Source: Taishania pollutisoli
GTDB taxonomy: Bacteria > Bacteroidota > Bacteroidia > Flavobacteriales_D > Crocinitomicaceae
Length of the DNA: 64,000 nucleotides
Direction: 5' to 3'
Assembly: GCF_014518315.1 (NCBI RefSeq)
Contig: NZ_JACVEL010000002.1
Span: 310,001-374,000 of the forward strand
The position numbers were made by a program, and so were the translations under genes. Positions 62,462 through 64,000 of this stretch are shown piece by piece. The number at the start of each line of letters is the position of its first letter. Position 1 is the first letter of the stretch. The notes under the pieces were generated by a model, which saw only the letters and a program-made list of their open reading frames with translations, searched no databases and was not told the DNA's origin.

Positions 62462-63552
62462 TAGTCAGTCCGATCACACAAACGGAGCATGTAATGTGTA
62501 TTTTTGAACAAAAGGAAGTTCCTGTTTTTCAAAATAAAGTATATAAAACCAAAGAGGAAGCTGCCGGCTGTATGAAACTTCCTGTAAAGCTATATCAATG
62601 CCAGGATACGGGATTTGTTTTCAGTGGAGGTTTTGATCCGGAGGTATTGGATTATAATGAAGATTATCAGAACGAACAAGGGAACTCTGATTATTTTCAG
62701 GAACACCTGGAAAGTGTATTCAAACTGATATCGGAACGTCATCTTTTGAATAGAAAAATCGTTGAAATAGGTTGTGGAAAAGGACTTTTTTTGGATTTGA
62801 TGTTGAACAGAGGGTGTGATGTGATCGGAATAGACCCTACTTATGAAGGAACTTCTGAGTATGTTATAAAGGATTATTATTCAAATGAATATAGCCATCT
62901 GAAAGCTGGATTAATTGTATTAAGGCATACACTGGAGCACATTGCTTTACCCTACGATTTTCTGAAAATGATTTCCGATGCAAATGAGAAGGAAACAGTT
63001 GTTTATATTGAAATTCCTACCTATGAATGGATTTATCGAAACAATGCAATAGAAGACATTTTTTATGAACATTGTAATTATTTTACCACTAAGAGCATCA
63101 AAGCATTATTTCATGAGGCTGAAGTGATACCTGTTTTTAATGGGCAGTACATTGGTATTTTTGCTAAGTTGGGAATGCTCAAAGACAGAAGTGAGATTCA
63201 TGAAGAAGTAATTGAGACGTATTCCCAATCATTTCAAACAGCATTGAATCATTACAATAACCTTGTGGGAACAGCATCACAAAAAATGATTTGGGGAGCA
63301 GGTGCAAAGGGATCTACATTCCTAAACCTGACAGATGATAAAGCTGAAAAAGTATTGGGAGTAATTGATATTAATCCGAAAAAACAAAACAAATTTATAG
63401 GGGGAACAGGTCACCGGATTTATTCACCTGAAATTTTAAAAGAACTTCCTGTTGACGAAATTATTGTCGTAAATAAAAATTACATGGCTGAAATAGATGC
63501 TACAATTAAAGCAATGGGACTGGAGATTAACCTTAAAACATTAGAAAGATGA
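62458..63552 (+). CDS. Second SAM-dependent methyltransferase with C-methyltransferase-like tail
   Basis: A 364-residue protein. The SAM motif EIGCGKGLFLDLML and FYEHCNYFTTKSIKALF mirror the previous methyltransferase, and the C-terminal MIWGAGAKGSTFLNL domain is shared. The N-terminal zinc cysteines are not kept as CxxC pairs (single cysteines at about 14, 38 and 48), so the zinc site is degenerate. It may methylate the same or another sugar of the glycan, or be an O-methyltransferase. The next start overlaps its stop (ATGA). Confidence 0.75.
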   Translation: MIVSPITQTEHVMCIFEQKEVPVFQNKVYKTKEEAAGCMKLPVKLYQCQDTGFVFSGGFDPEVLDYNEDYQNEQGNSDYFQEHLESVFKLISERHLLNRKIVEIGCGKGLFLDLMLNRGCDVIGIDPTYEGTSEYVIKDYYSNEYSHLKAGLIVLRHTLEHIALPYDFLKMISDANEKETVVYIEIPTYEWIYRNNAIEDIFYEHCNYFTTKSIKALFHEAEVIPVFNGQYIGIFAKLGMLKDRSEIHEEVIETYSQSFQTALNHYNNLVGTASQKMIWGAGAKGSTFLNLTDDKAEKVLGVIDINPKKQNKFIGGTGHRIYSPEILKELPVDEIIVVNKNYMAEIDATIKAMGLEINLKTLER

Positions 63553-64000
63553 ATGAAGTTGAAAAATTCAATGAAGAGGTAAAAAATAATATTAGCAACC
63601 AGGGACAAAACAACTCCTTGCTGGACAGTGCGAAAGAATTTATGCAAAAAACCATCGATGCACGTTATTCGTACAATTTTTCGTGGATGGGAAGACCGAT
63701 CATTGCCTATCCCCAGGATATGATCGCCATGCAGGAAATTATATGGGAAGTAAAACCTGATTTGATCATTGAAGCAGGTGTTGCTCACGGGGGATCAATC
63801 GTATATTATGCCTCTTTGCTGGAATTGATTGGTGAGGACGGAATTGTTGTCGGGATTGACATTGATATCCGAAAGCACAATCGGGAGTTGATTGAAAGTC
63901 ATCCGATGATGAAACGAATTCATTTATTAGAAGGTTCATCTGTAAGTGAAGAGATTGTCAGTGCGGTAAAAGAAATTGCTGCAACAAAGAAAAAAATTAT
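63549..64000 (+). CDS. Cephalosporin hydroxylase-family protein, N-terminal part
   Basis: About 150 codons are visible before the right edge cuts the gene. The frame reads MNEVEKFNEEVKNNI, then RYSYNFSWMGRPIIAYPQD, IIEAGVAHGGSIVYYASLL, VGIDIDIRKHNRELIESHP and LLEGSSVSEEIV. This is the CmcI/cephalosporin-hydroxylase family, a SAM-dependent-methyltransferase fold with metal-binding residues; members in glycan operons act as sugar O-methyltransferases or of unknown use. Start overlaps the preceding stop, so it belongs to the CDP-sugar operon. Confidence 0.85.
   Translation, partial: MNEVEKFNEEVKNNISNQGQNNSLLDSAKEFMQKTIDARYSYNFSWMGRPIIAYPQDMIAMQEIIWEVKPDLIIEAGVAHGGSIVYYASLLELIGEDGIVVGIDIDIRKHNRELIESHPMMKRIHLLEGSSVSEEIVSAVKEIAATKKKI

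Noticed and set aside
1-64000. CRISPR array, tRNA, rRNA or prophage
   Set aside because: I found no regularly spaced repeats, no tRNA or rRNA sequence and no integrase, capsid or terminase genes in the window.

Overview
The window reads as a chromosomal segment of a member of the Bacteroidota, most likely a flavobacterium-like organism of the Flavobacteriales (Crocinitomicaceae/Fluviicola-type is my guess from gene content, not a proven placement). The evidence is: promoters of the TAnnTTTG type, few Shine-Dalgarno sequences, type IX secretion (T9SS) genes (PorP/SprF, a protein with a gliding-type C-terminal sorting domain, the regulator PorX), a SusC-type TonB-dependent receptor, the Bacteroidota-type GlmU-like protein, and several domain families of unknown function typical of this phylum. 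I see about 61 protein genes, no rRNA or tRNA, no CRISPR array and no complete insertion sequence.

Layout. 1-0.6 kb: the start of a mobile mystery protein A/B pair (XRE regulator + Fic protein) with two dyad operators. 0.7-7 kb: membrane protein, PAS-LuxR regulator, UPF0173 hydrolase, thioredoxin-TPR protein, sodium:solute symporter overlapping a GlmU-like sugar nucleotidyltransferase. 7-11.8 kb: a Ser/Thr kinase with a secreted partner, and a forward run of membrane protein, BadF-type sugar kinase, SiaC-like protein, PlsC acyltransferase. 12-16.6 kb: acyl-CoA carboxylase beta subunit, a nested inverted-repeat element, then small protein, OmpH/Skp-like lipoprotein, DUF4924, cytidine deaminase, DUF3298 lipoprotein. 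16.6-25 kb: DUF4294, Crp/Fnr regulator, TonB-like, WG-repeat protein, HisKA_2 histidine kinase, PorP/SprF + T9SS-sorted protein. 25-30 kb: murI, saccharopine dehydrogenase, holB, a long Ala/Glu/Lys coiled-coil protein, queD. 30-37 kb: a 1424-residue propeller-PAS-SpoIIE phosphatase, purK, hpt, adk. 37-45.7 kb: TonB-dependent receptor, YggS, AlkB + AraC-Ogt alkylation repair pair, MBOAT/AlgJ-like glycan acylation pair, TPR protein. 45.8-51 kb: gyrA and clpC, divergent.

51-64 kb is dominated by surface-polysaccharide genes: a HisF2/WbpG acetamidino-sugar pair, then (after DUF983, tag, an outer-membrane protein and porX) a Wzt-type ABC ATPase followed without a break by a CDP-sugar operon: rfbF, rfbG, a 3,5-epimerase-like protein, a zinc-site C-methyltransferase, an NAD-dependent reductase, a second methyltransferase and a cephalosporin-hydroxylase-family gene cut by the right edge. 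Together these predict a CDP-linked, C-methyl-branched 6-deoxyhexose exported on a surface glycan. The operon is visibly more AT-rich than the housekeeping part.

Most of the window is ordinary housekeeping chromosome. The points that most deserve a second look are: the nested inverted-repeat element at 13.65-13.86 kb; the repeated placement of the -7 promoter box only 4-7 bases before the start codon (predicted leaderless mRNAs); the SiaC-like protein with Ile at the usual phospho-threonine position; the C-methyl CDP-sugar operon; and the HisF2/WbpG pair without a HisH glutaminase.
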